A stretch of 12,665 nucleotides of DNA, from positions 1 through 12,665 of the forward strand of contig JASBUE010000086.1 of NCBI GenBank assembly GCA_030148045.1, read 5' to 3'. The stretch is from Candidatus Tenderia sp. (GTDB lineage: Bacteria; Pseudomonadota; Gammaproteobacteria; Tenderiales; Tenderiaceae). Below, piece by piece: positions 6,464-12,665 of the stretch. Numbering within the stretch: the first letter of the stretch is position 1; every line of letters starts with the position of its first letter. Made by a program: the position numbers and the translations under genes. The notes under the pieces were generated by a model, which saw nothing but the letters and a program-made list of their open reading frames with translations, had not been told where the DNA came from and did no database searches.

Positions 6464-7930
6464 CTATTTTTTGATTTCCAGGCGGCGCAAAAACTCGGCC
6501 ATCACCAGGGTGAACAGTTCTTCGCCCAGATAGCGGTCCTCCACACCCACATCCAGGTTCGGGTTGTCGTTGACCTCGATCACGTAAACACCCCTGTCGC
6601 TCTGCTTGACGTCGACACCGTAGAGTCCGTCGCCGATCAAACCCGCCGCCTTCACGGCGATGTCCACTACGGCGCGCGGCGCCTCGGCCACCGCCCAGGT
6701 CTTGGCCGCCCCTTCCTGGAAGCCCCCGCGGCCACCATGCTTCATGATCTGCCAGTGTTTCCGGTACATAAAATACTGGCAGGCGAAGATCGGCTTGCGG
6801 TTGAGCACGCCGATGCGCCAGTCGAATTCGGTGTAGAGATATTCCTGCGCCAGAATCAGTTCGGAACTCTCGAACAGGCGTGCGGCGATGGCGTGAAACT
6901 CATCGCGATTTTCGGCTTTGAACACGCCCTGGGAAAAGGCGCTGTCCGGCACCTTGAGCACCATGGGATAGCCGATGCTCTGTTCGGTCGCTTCCAGGTC
7001 ACGCTTGCCCAGGATCACGCTCTTGGGCGTAGCGATGTTATTGGCGCGCAGCAGTTCGGCCAGGTAGACCTTATTGGTACAGCGCAGAATGGAGGACGGA
7101 TCGTCGATGACGATCATAGCTTCACTCTCGGCCCGTTTGGCGAAACGGTAGGTATAGTGGCTGATACGGGTGGTGTCGCGGATGAACAGGGCATCGTATT
7201 CGGCCAGGCGGGCGTAATCCTTGCGCTCGATCAACTCGGCGTTGATGCCCAGCTTGCGCCCCGCCTTGATGAAGGCCTTGAGGGCACGCGGATTGGAGGG
7301 CGGCAACGGATCGTTGGGATCATGCAGGATGGCCAGATCATAGCGTCCGGGCACCTTTTGTTTGCGCGTACGCCAGCGCTTGGAGAGATAGGCGCTCAGG
7401 GCGGCGCTGAAAAATCCTTTTTCCCCCTCTTTAAGCTTGTGCAGGGCAAACGGCCGGATAGTGGTGATGCGCCATTTATCCAGCCGCTTGAAATTGATCT
7501 GCAACAGCGGATAGGGAAAAATCTCGAACAGTTTGCGCGCCAGGCCGTTGAGCGCCTCCTCTTGACAACCACCGAACATAACCCGCAACTCAAACTCGTC
7601 CGCGCCATTGGTGACGTTTTGTTTCTTGAAGGCTCTCTCCACATCCTCATCGAGAATAACGGCATCAAGGCTGTAAAGGGCCTTGTCGCTCAGATCGAGC
7701 ATGCTCTTTACCGATGGAATAACGCGGTGACGGCGCGCCTCGGCCAGCAGCGAGCAATAGTAGCCGACGCTGGAATAACGGTAATCCTTGCACAAGTTGA
7801 TCACCTGGACGTTCTTGAGGGCGAAATATTCCGCCGAGGTCAGGTAGTCGTCGATATCGACCACCGGGCATTCAATCTCGTTGAAACGCCAGTGCTTTAC
7901 ATCTTCGACAACGATAATCTGTGTCACCAT
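6464..7930 (-). CDS. RimK-like ATP-grasp ligase with N-terminal RLAN-type domain
   Basis: A 488-aa two-part protein. Residues about 1-185 form an alpha/beta region containing VINLCKDYRYSSVGYYCSLL (43-62), which fits the RLAN domain (RimK-Like ATP-grasp N-terminal). Residues about 195-285 resemble the pre-ATP-grasp fold. The RimK-type ATP-grasp domain covers about 285-480. It shows the nucleotide-binding lysine K326 in YPMVLKVPD, a glycine-rich flexible loop (SAFSQGVFK, 330-338), QEYL at 362-365, and the metal-binding end VIEVNDNPNLDVG with E452 and N454. RimK-like enzymes make amide bonds by activating a carboxylate as acyl phosphate and attaching an amino group, often an amino acid, to a peptide or protein. 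The substrate here is unknown. It starts three bases after the GNAT-C39 stop codon, with GAGGAA in that gene's end as ribosome binding site, so the two are almost certainly co-expressed and probably share a pathway. Confidence 0.92.
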   Translation of the reverse strand: MVTQIIVVEDVKHWRFNEIECPVVDIDDYLTSAEYFALKNVQVINLCKDYRYSSVGYYCSLLAEARRHRVIPSVKSMLDLSDKALYSLDAVILDEDVERAFKKQNVTNGADEFELRVMFGGCQEEALNGLARKLFEIFPYPLLQINFKRLDKWRITTIRPFALHKLKEGEKGFFSAALSAYLSKRWRTRKQKVPGRYDLAILHDPNDPLPPSNPRALKAFIKAGRKLGINAELIERKDYARLAEYDALFIRDTTRISHYTYRFAKRAESEAMIVIDDPSSILRCTNKVYLAELLRANNIATPKSVILGKRDLEATEQSIGYPMVLKVPDSAFSQGVFKAENRDEFHAIAARLFESSELILAQEYLYTEFDWRIGVLNRKPIFACQYFMYRKHWQIMKHGGRGGFQEGAAKTWAVAEAPRAVVDIAVKAAGLIGDGLYGVDVKQSDRGVYVIEVNDNPNLDVGVEDRYLGEELFTLVMAEFLRRLEIKK

Positions 7931-7933
7931 GAA

Positions 7934-9037
7934 TTACTGTTTTCCTCGTGAATGTGACAGAATGACGGCGGCGTGCTGGCCGGTCTTGCCGTACTGCGCC
8001 ATGCGTTCGAACTCCTTGTGCAAGATCGGCATGTTGACGCAATCAGTAACGGTCTTGCCCTTCTCCTCATCGATGTAGGGATCGTGAAAATACAGGTAAC
8101 GGTCGTCATGGCCGGTCACCACCACCCAATGGGGAAATTTTTCTTTGTAAATACGGTAGGAGCTGATCAGGATCACCGGTACGGCGCCGCTGTCCAGCGC
8201 GGCGATGATCTCCGCCAGCGTCAGACGATGATAGTTGAGCCTGACGGGCAGCTGGCTGATCTCATCGAGAAAGTCCTCTTCCACCAGGCGAATGACCTCT
8301 TTTTTCTCCGCGCTGCGCACGGAATCGACGAACAGGGTCTCGCCCTCCTTGACATAGATCTCCACATCGAAGCCGCGATGATAGGCCGCCAGGGCCAAGC
8401 CGTAGGGACCGCAGCCACCATGACCCGAGGTCATGTAGATGGTGGTCGACTCACGCCACAGGCGCAGCTCCAGGTGGCGGCTCAGCTCCGTATCGCCGTC
8501 CAGCGCCTTCATGGCCATCATCAGGGCCGCCGGGCCGCAGGTAAAGTCCAGTGTCTGCTGGTAGTACGGCACAGCGCTCATGCTCGGCGGAATATTCTGG
8601 ACCAAGCGCTTCTCCAGACGCACGGCATCGGAAAGGTCGTCGTAATACTGTATATAACGCCCGAACTGTTGATAGCCCATATGCTCGAATAAACTCAGGG
8701 ATGCGGAGTTGTCGACGCGGATCTCCAGACGCATATAGATGCAGTCATGCGCCAGCGCGGCCTGCTCGGCGGCCACCACCAAACGACGGCCGAGACCGCT
8801 CTGGCGCGCCTCTTTGGTCACGGCGATGGAGTAGAGGCGCGCAAGCGAGGTGCCGCGGTGGAACAGCACCATGGCATAACCCACCAGCCGCCCGTCCTGC
8901 TCGGCCACCAGGGTTTCGGCATGCCCCTTGGTCAGCATGTAACGAAAATTGCGGCGGCTGAGCCGGTCGGTATCGAAACAGGCCTTCTCGATCTCGACCA
9001 GACGGGGGATGTCGCCGAGCACGGCGTGACGAATCAT
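7934..9037 (-). CDS. GNAT acetyltransferase fused to C39-type cysteine peptidase
   Basis: A 367-aa fusion. Residues 1-145 are a GNAT N-acetyltransferase of RimI type, with the acetyl-CoA loop R78-x-x-G81-x-G83 after the LYSIAVTKEAR strand, RLEIRVDNSASLSLFEHMGY (103-122) as the late core, and FGRYIQYYDD after it. Residues about 152-365 are a papain-fold C39-like peptidase. The candidate catalytic set is Q161 (oxyanion), C167 in LDFTCGPAALMM, H303 in FPHWVVVTGHDD and D319 in YFHDPYID. There is no signal peptide, membrane span or ABC transporter domain, so unlike bacteriocin-processing C39 proteins it appears to be cytosolic. ATG 9037 was chosen because GGAGGT sits five bases upstream and the protein then begins MIRHAVLGDIPRLVEIE, a standard GNAT start. 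A GTG at 9136 would add 33 residues that look unlike the family. It is followed by the ATP-grasp gene after three bases. Confidence 0.93.
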   Translation of the reverse strand: MIRHAVLGDIPRLVEIEKACFDTDRLSRRNFRYMLTKGHAETLVAEQDGRLVGYAMVLFHRGTSLARLYSIAVTKEARQSGLGRRLVVAAEQAALAHDCIYMRLEIRVDNSASLSLFEHMGYQQFGRYIQYYDDLSDAVRLEKRLVQNIPPSMSAVPYYQQTLDFTCGPAALMMAMKALDGDTELSRHLELRLWRESTTIYMTSGHGGCGPYGLALAAYHRGFDVEIYVKEGETLFVDSVRSAEKKEVIRLVEEDFLDEISQLPVRLNYHRLTLAEIIAALDSGAVPVILISSYRIYKEKFPHWVVVTGHDDRYLYFHDPYIDEEKGKTVTDCVNMPILHKEFERMAQYGKTGQHAAVILSHSRGKQ

Positions 9038-9042
9038 GCAGG

Positions 9043-9048
9043 ACCTCC
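9043..9048 (-). promoter_or_regulatory. Ribosome binding site deciding the GNAT-C39 start
   Basis: ACCTCC on the plus strand reads GGAGGT on the minus strand, a full Shine-Dalgarno core five bases before ATG 9037. It supports this start over the GTG at 9136, which overlaps the stop codon of the GGDEF gene. Confidence 0.8.
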
Positions 9049-9132
9049 AGGGCCAAGCAACGGACGGCGGCGAAAAATTAGCATAGTCCGGCCGGGTACT
9101 CCAGGGAAATATCGCCCTTCGATAACGGAGAG

Positions 9133-10032
9133 TCACAAAACCGCATCGGCGCCGTCACCGCTCGTGTGCGGCACCACGACGGGGACCGGCCAGACCTCAT
9201 GTCTGAGATTATTCTTGCCCGATTTCTTGACCTGGTACATGAGGTCGTCCACGGCCTTGATCATGTCACGCGTGGTCTGCATGGGCCGGTTGAAGGTAAC
9301 GGCGCCGATGCTGAAGGTGACCGGCCATGCCCTGGCCGCCATCGCGGCCGAGGCATGCTGATTCAGCTTATCGATGACCACGCCCGCGGCCACTTTATCG
9401 GTCAGCGGCAGCAGCACGGCGAACTCGTCGCCACCCAGCCGCGCCACCAGGTCCGTGCTGCGGATCTGCCTCTGCAGCATGTCGGCCACCGTCTTGAGCA
9501 ACTCGTCGCCGATGTCGTGACCCAGGCTATCGTTGACATACTTGAAATTGTCCAGATCGATATAGGCAATGGTAAACGGCTCGGCTTGCCGACCGCCCCT
9601 GAGGCGCTCGCGCTCGATCTGTTCAACGAAAGAGCGGCGGTTGGCCAAGCCGGTCAGGGCGTCGGTATCGGCCAGGTTCCGCTCCTGCGCAAGGGTTTTA
9701 CGCACCGTTAGCAGAAGCTTGAGGATGATGAGAAAAAAGGCCAGCCGCACCAGTGTATTCCAGGCCGGGATCAGTTCATGGCTGTATTGATTGCCTTCCG
9801 CAAGGTCGAAGAGCAGCCACACCGCCGCTGATACCAGCGCCACGCCCAGCCCGATCACGCCTCCGCCGTACCAGGCGGCCAACATGATCGGGGCGGTATA
9901 GAAGACGGAAAAGGAGAGTTCGGTGCCACTGAGATAATCCAGCGCTCCCAGGCACAGCACCATCGTCAGCGAGATCGCCAGCAAGGCTGACTTGCCTGCA
10001 GATTCAAAACACTTATCGAACAGTTTCAGCAC
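9133..10032 (-). CDS. Membrane-bound GGDEF diguanylate cyclase
   Basis: A 299-aa protein predicted to make the second messenger cyclic di-GMP from two GTP. Residues about 14-109 hold roughly four hydrophobic segments (14-34, 40-57, 58-76, 92-109), a small membrane sensor of unknown ligand. The GGDEF domain starts at DALTGLANRR (124-133), has IDLDNFKYVND (158-168) with the metal-binding aspartate D159, and the intact active-site motif GGDEF at 200-204. An RSTD inhibitory site at 191-194, five residues ahead of GGDEF, suggests product feedback inhibition. There is no EAL domain. The start is GTG 10032 with GGAG eight bases upstream. It lies 95 bases before the GNAT-C39 gene on the same strand and may head the operon. 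The gap holds no strong second promoter, only a TATGCT-like -10 with a poor -35. Confidence 0.93.
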   Translation of the reverse strand: MLKLFDKCFESAGKSALLAISLTMVLCLGALDYLSGTELSFSVFYTAPIMLAAWYGGGVIGLGVALVSAAVWLLFDLAEGNQYSHELIPAWNTLVRLAFFLIILKLLLTVRKTLAQERNLADTDALTGLANRRSFVEQIERERLRGGRQAEPFTIAYIDLDNFKYVNDSLGHDIGDELLKTVADMLQRQIRSTDLVARLGGDEFAVLLPLTDKVAAGVVIDKLNQHASAAMAARAWPVTFSIGAVTFNRPMQTTRDMIKAVDDLMYQVKKSGKNNLRHEVWPVPVVVPHTSGDGADAVL

Positions 10033-10052
10033 ACACCCGGCTCCGGCTTCGA

Positions 10053-10081
10053 ATCATATCAGACGACCATCAACTGGAAAA
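10053..10081 (-). promoter_or_regulatory. Candidate extended -10 promoter for the GGDEF gene and following genes
   Basis: On the minus strand, TGATATGAT (10053-10061) is an extended -10 element with a 5/6 hexamer match. A poor -35, TTTTCC, lies 17 bases upstream (10076-10081). The implied leader is only about 14 bases. It sits in the 109-base divergent gap shared with corA, for which I see no convincing promoter of its own. Confidence 0.38.
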
Positions 10082-10141
10082 TTACACCCGGGAGCGCCAA
10101 AATAGCAATGAAGAATTGCCAATCCGGATCACGCACAGGCC

Positions 10142-11215
10142 ATGCCCTATTTCGACAAAAACTATCATCCGCCGTGCACCCCGCCCGGCACCCTGGTGGA
10201 ACATGCCCCCGGCGAACCCGGCGCATTGACCATCCGCCTGATCGATTACACCGACCAGGAGTACCTGGACCAACTGCTCACTAATGCCGATGAATGCCGC
10301 CCCTATCTGGAACGGGACAGTGTCACCTGGATCCACTTTCAAGGCCACATCCAGGCGGAAATGTTACGCAACATCGGCGAATTGTTCGGCCTCCATGCCC
10401 TGGCCATGGAGGATGTCATGAACAGCGGCCAGCGCCCCAAGGTCGACGAGTACGAAGACCAGCTGTTCGTCATCATGGCCATGCCGGGTTCAAGAGAACA
10501 TGGCGTCGCTCTGGAGCAGGTCTCCATCTTTATGGGCAAGAACTTCCTGATCAGTTTTCATAACGGCGAGGCCGACCCCTTTGAGCCGCTGCGCAGGCGC
10601 CTGCAAAAACACAGTGGACGTATCCGCTCGCTCAAGGCCGATTACCTGCTCTACGGCATTCTCGATTTGGTCATAGACCAGGGCTTTCCGATCCTGGAAA
10701 GTTTGGGGGAACGTATCGAGACGCTGGAGTACGAGCTGCTCGACACACCCACCCGCGCTACGCTGGCCGAGATACATCGGCTGCGGCGCGAGCTGTTGTT
10801 GCTGCGGCGCATGCTCTGGCCACACCGCGATGTGATCAGCTATCTGCTACGCGGTGACCTGGCCCTGATCGGTCAGGGCACGTTGATCTATCTGCGTGAC
10901 TGCTACGATCACGCCGTCCAGATCATGGATCTGCTGGAAAACTACCGCGACATGGCCACCAGTATGCTGGATGTCTACCTCTCCTCCGCCAGACATCGCC
11001 TCAACGAGGTGATGCGGCTGCTGACCATCATCGCCACCATCTTTATCCCGCTCACCTTCATCGCCGGCATCTACGGTATGAATTTCGAGAACCCCGACAG
11101 CCCCTGGGCCATGCCCGAACTGGGTTGGTATTACGGTTATCCCTTGATCTGGGGCGTCATGCTGCTCGTTGTGGTGGGCATGCTGATCTTTTTCAGGCGC
11201 AAGGACTGGCTCTGA
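10142..11215 (+). CDS. corA: CorA-family magnesium/divalent metal channel
   Basis: A 357-aa member of the CorA family, which takes up Mg2+ and sometimes Co2+ or Ni2+ through a pentameric inner-membrane channel. The cytosolic alpha/beta domain covers about 30-150 (TWIHFQGH, the region before AMEDVMNSGQRPKVDEYEDQ at 88-107, and VSIFMGKNFLISFH). The long stalk helices cover about 150-290. Two membrane spans lie at about 292-311 and 331-350, with the signature YGMNF at 311-315, the periplasmic loop MPEL at 324-327 and a basic tail RRKDW. All key family motifs are intact. It differs from the textbook protein by a proline-rich 28-residue N-terminus (PPCTPPGTL) that may be unstructured. The ATG is fixed by an in-frame stop at 10109, though the ribosome binding site is weak. 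It diverges from the GGDEF gene and is followed by the DUF432-like and MscS genes. Confidence 0.95.
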   Translation: MPYFDKNYHPPCTPPGTLVEHAPGEPGALTIRLIDYTDQEYLDQLLTNADECRPYLERDSVTWIHFQGHIQAEMLRNIGELFGLHALAMEDVMNSGQRPKVDEYEDQLFVIMAMPGSREHGVALEQVSIFMGKNFLISFHNGEADPFEPLRRRLQKHSGRIRSLKADYLLYGILDLVIDQGFPILESLGERIETLEYELLDTPTRATLAEIHRLRRELLLLRRMLWPHRDVISYLLRGDLALIGQGTLIYLRDCYDHAVQIMDLLENYRDMATSMLDVYLSSARHRLNEVMRLLTIIATIFIPLTFIAGIYGMNFENPDSPWAMPELGWYYGYPLIWGVMLLVVVGMLIFFRRKDWL

Positions 11216-11246
11216 TTGACCGGGTTCAGTGGTTTATTGCTATTAT
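11216..11246 (+). promoter_or_regulatory. Candidate promoter for the DUF432-like/MscS pair
   Basis: TTGACC (11216-11221, 5/6) starts immediately after the corA stop codon. It is followed 19 bases later by TATTAT (11241-11246, 5/6), which is preceded by TG at 11238-11239 and so forms an extended -10. The spacing is a little long, but the extended -10 offsets that. The predicted start near 11253 gives a leader of about 15 bases containing AAGGAG. It would let the downstream pair be expressed independently of corA. Confidence 0.5.
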
Positions 11247-11267
11247 CACTCCCTATAAGGAGAAGGT

Positions 11268-12074
11268 ATGAATCCGGACACGCGAGCGCCGTCGCACTGG
11301 TGGGGCGAGTACATAATCAGGAGCCGACAAAGCCTGCATTGCCATATCGGGCCGCTCAGCCTGCTGCTTCACAACGAACGGGAAGAGTGGCAGATCGCCT
11401 ATAATCGCAGCGATGAGGGTGAGGACGAGAATATCGCCTGTGAAATCACCGAGTCGGACATTGCCCCCGAAAGCTTCGCCAACAACTCACGTTATATTCT
11501 GCATGACGACTCGGGCAAACTGCACATCAAACCGAAACTGGCCGACCGCCCCATCGTCTCCCGGCCCTGGTCGCCGTTTCACCTGACCGCGGGGCAGGAG
11601 GCCACCCTATACGTCAGCTCTCCCCTGTGGATCGAAATCACGGTGGGTGAGCAACAGCGCCGGCTGGAGGAGATCGCCATCCACCGCCCGTCCGATACCT
11701 GGTTCGGCCCCTCCACCCGCGAGGGTGAGCTCTGCTATGCCTCGCGCACCAGCTGCCGTCTACGCCTGGATGAGCTGCCCTGGCGGCCGCACCGTGCCAT
11801 CACGCCGGTGTTGATCCGCAACCGCGCCGACTCCCTGTTGACCCTGGAACGGCTCAGTCTGCCCGTGCCCCTGCTGCCCCTGTTCGCCACGGCGGACGGA
11901 CGCCTCTGGACCCCGCGCGTCACCCTGACCCGCGACCAGGACGGCGACATGGCCGACCTGAAGATCGACAAGGGGGCGCCGACGGAAATCGAAGCCGCGA
12001 CGCTGCTGGACACCCCACGCAAGGCGGCGGGAAGCGGCACCCTGATCCGTGCCTTCAATGCCATATTCAGTTAA
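11268..12074 (+). CDS. Cytosolic protein resembling DUF432, upstream of mscS
   Basis: A 268-aa protein with no signal peptide or membrane span, rich in predicted beta strands (for example ATLYVSSPLWIEITV at 112-126, and ITPVLIRNRADSLLTLERLS at 178-197). The central DTWFGPSTREGELCYASRT (143-161) and the later ERLSLPVPLLPLFA...LWTPRVTL (194-220) match my memory of the DUF432 family, which occurs in archaea and some proteobacteria. No function is known to me, and the assignment was not searched. The start ATG 11268 has AAGGAG five bases upstream. It ends only 16 bases before an MscS channel gene, so the two are very likely co-translated. An accessory or regulatory role for that channel is a reasonable inference. 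No catalytic motif is evident. Confidence 0.72.
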   Translation: MNPDTRAPSHWWGEYIIRSRQSLHCHIGPLSLLLHNEREEWQIAYNRSDEGEDENIACEITESDIAPESFANNSRYILHDDSGKLHIKPKLADRPIVSRPWSPFHLTAGQEATLYVSSPLWIEITVGEQQRRLEEIAIHRPSDTWFGPSTREGELCYASRTSCRLRLDELPWRPHRAITPVLIRNRADSLLTLERLSLPVPLLPLFATADGRLWTPRVTLTRDQDGDMADLKIDKGAPTEIEAATLLDTPRKAAGSGTLIRAFNAIFS

Positions 12075-12090
12075 GGCGGGGAACTCAACA

Positions 12091-12665
12091 ATGAGCGAAT
12101 TCTGGAACGAAATCACCACCTATCTCAGCAGCGAAAAAGCCTGGCTGATAGTGCGCGCCGCCATCCTGGTGATCGTCGGCTTCATGCTGGCCAAGCTGGT
12201 CAGCGGCACACTCACCCGCCTCAGCGGCAAAAAACTCGACACGCACCGCATCATGCTGCTGCGGCGCGGTAGTTACTACCTCATACTGGTGCTGTTCCTG
12301 GTCTCCGCCCTGCACCAACTGGGCTTCAACCTGGGGGTGCTGCTCGGCGCCGCCGGCATCCTGACGGTGGCTATCGGCTTTGCCTCGCAGACCTCCGCCT
12401 CCAACCTGATCAGCGGCCTGTTTCTGGTGGCGGAACGCCCGTTCAGCGTGGGTGACATCATCCGTGTCGGCACCACAGCGGGGGAAGTGCTCTCCATCGA
12501 TCTGCTCTCGGTCAAGCTGCGCACCTTCGACAATCTGTTTGTGCGAATCCCCAACGAATCGCTGATCAAGTCCGAGGTCACAACCCTGACCCGCTTTCCC
12601 ATCCGCCGAATCGACATCGCTCTCGGCGTCGCCTACAATGAGGACCTCAAGAAGGTGCGGACGGT
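12091..12665 (+). CDS. mscS: MscS small-conductance mechanosensitive channel (partial, 3' end outside window)
   Basis: The first 191 codons of an open frame that runs off the window. The ATG at 12091 has GGGGAA seven bases upstream. Three membrane spans are visible at about 18-37, 60-77 and 82-113. The third carries the classical MscS pore pattern of alternating small residues, LLGAAGILTVAIGFASQTSA (84-103), then SNLISGLFLVAERPFSVGD with the kink region. The beta domain follows (VGDIIRVG, RTFDNLFVRIPNESL), including the conserved IPN. The alpha/beta domain is just beginning at the edge. This topology matches three-helix E. coli MscS, unlike the five-helix relative at 4355-5194. It opens under membrane tension to release osmolytes. 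It follows the DUF432-like gene by 16 bases. Confidence 0.93.
   Translation, partial: MSEFWNEITTYLSSEKAWLIVRAAILVIVGFMLAKLVSGTLTRLSGKKLDTHRIMLLRRGSYYLILVLFLVSALHQLGFNLGVLLGAAGILTVAIGFASQTSASNLISGLFLVAERPFSVGDIIRVGTTAGEVLSIDLLSVKLRTFDNLFVRIPNESLIKSEVTTLTRFPIRRIDIALGVAYNEDLKKVRT

Noticed and set aside
6449..7951. A 500-codon open frame on the plus strand opposite the ATP-grasp gene
   Set aside because: It mirrors the minus-strand gene almost exactly, is rich in His/Gln/Arg without recognisable motifs, and is the usual antisense shadow of a GC-rich gene.
7934..9037. RiPP/bacteriocin cluster based on the C39 peptidase
   Set aside because: There is no ABC exporter, no membrane fusion protein and no precursor peptide in the window; the gaps around the gene are too short to hold one.
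10105..10119. Small inverted repeat GCAAT/ATTGC in the corA leader, as a possible operator or Mg2+-responsive element
   Set aside because: Only five base pairs with a five-base loop; this is easily expected by chance and no known Mg2+ riboswitch features surround it.
1..12665. Mobile element, prophage, CRISPR array or defence island
   Set aside because: No transposase, integrase, direct-repeat array, tRNA-associated junction or nuclease/sensor defence pair was seen; composition looks even and the genes are housekeeping or ion-transport types.

Overview
The window looks like chromosomal DNA of a GC-rich gammaproteobacterium, perhaps a Chromatiales-like or sulfur-oxidising lineage. That placement is inferred from the style of the LigA, MgtE, LapA and RimK-like proteins and was not checked by any search. 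It is gene-dense: the longest non-coding gap is about 214 bases, and I see no tRNA, rRNA, CRISPR array, insertion sequence or integrase. There are twelve protein genes, two of them cut by the window edges.

Left part (1-5194): the last 27 codons of a probable parvulin-type peptidyl-prolyl isomerase run into a GC-rich hairpin that abuts the stop codon of ligA, the NAD-dependent DNA ligase on the minus strand. Upstream of ligA on the same strand is a tightly overlapping three-gene set, read right to left: a short MscS-like channel, a cytosolic MgtE-type sensor (MgtE N-domain plus CBS pair, no transport domain), and a complete MgtE magnesium channel. The overlaps of 14 and 17 bases suggest translational coupling, and a plausible sigma-70 promoter lies at 5263-5292.

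Middle part (5195-10032): a small LapA/DUF1049 membrane protein on the plus strand converges, with overlapping stop codons, on a minus-strand run of four genes. In order of transcription these are a membrane-bound GGDEF diguanylate cyclase, a GNAT acetyltransferase fused to a C39-type cysteine peptidase, a RimK-like ATP-grasp ligase with a long N-terminal region, and an RMD1/DUF155 protein with a C-terminal membrane anchor. The peptidase/acetyltransferase and ATP-grasp genes are only 3 bases apart and form the most intriguing module here: a peptide-bond-forming ligase paired with a peptide-cutting, amine-acetylating protein, with substrate unknown.

Right part (10142-12665): on the plus strand, divergent from the GGDEF gene, are a CorA magnesium channel, a cytosolic protein that resembles DUF432, and the first 191 codons of a classical MscS channel. 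The window therefore has two Mg2+-channel plus MscS neighbourhoods (MgtE-type and CorA-type) flanking the ligase/peptidase cluster, which points to a shared theme of ion and osmotic homeostasis and membrane stress. Start sites were revised for the left MscS-like gene (ATG at 5194, not TTG at 5200) and the GNAT-C39 gene (ATG at 9037, not GTG at 9136).
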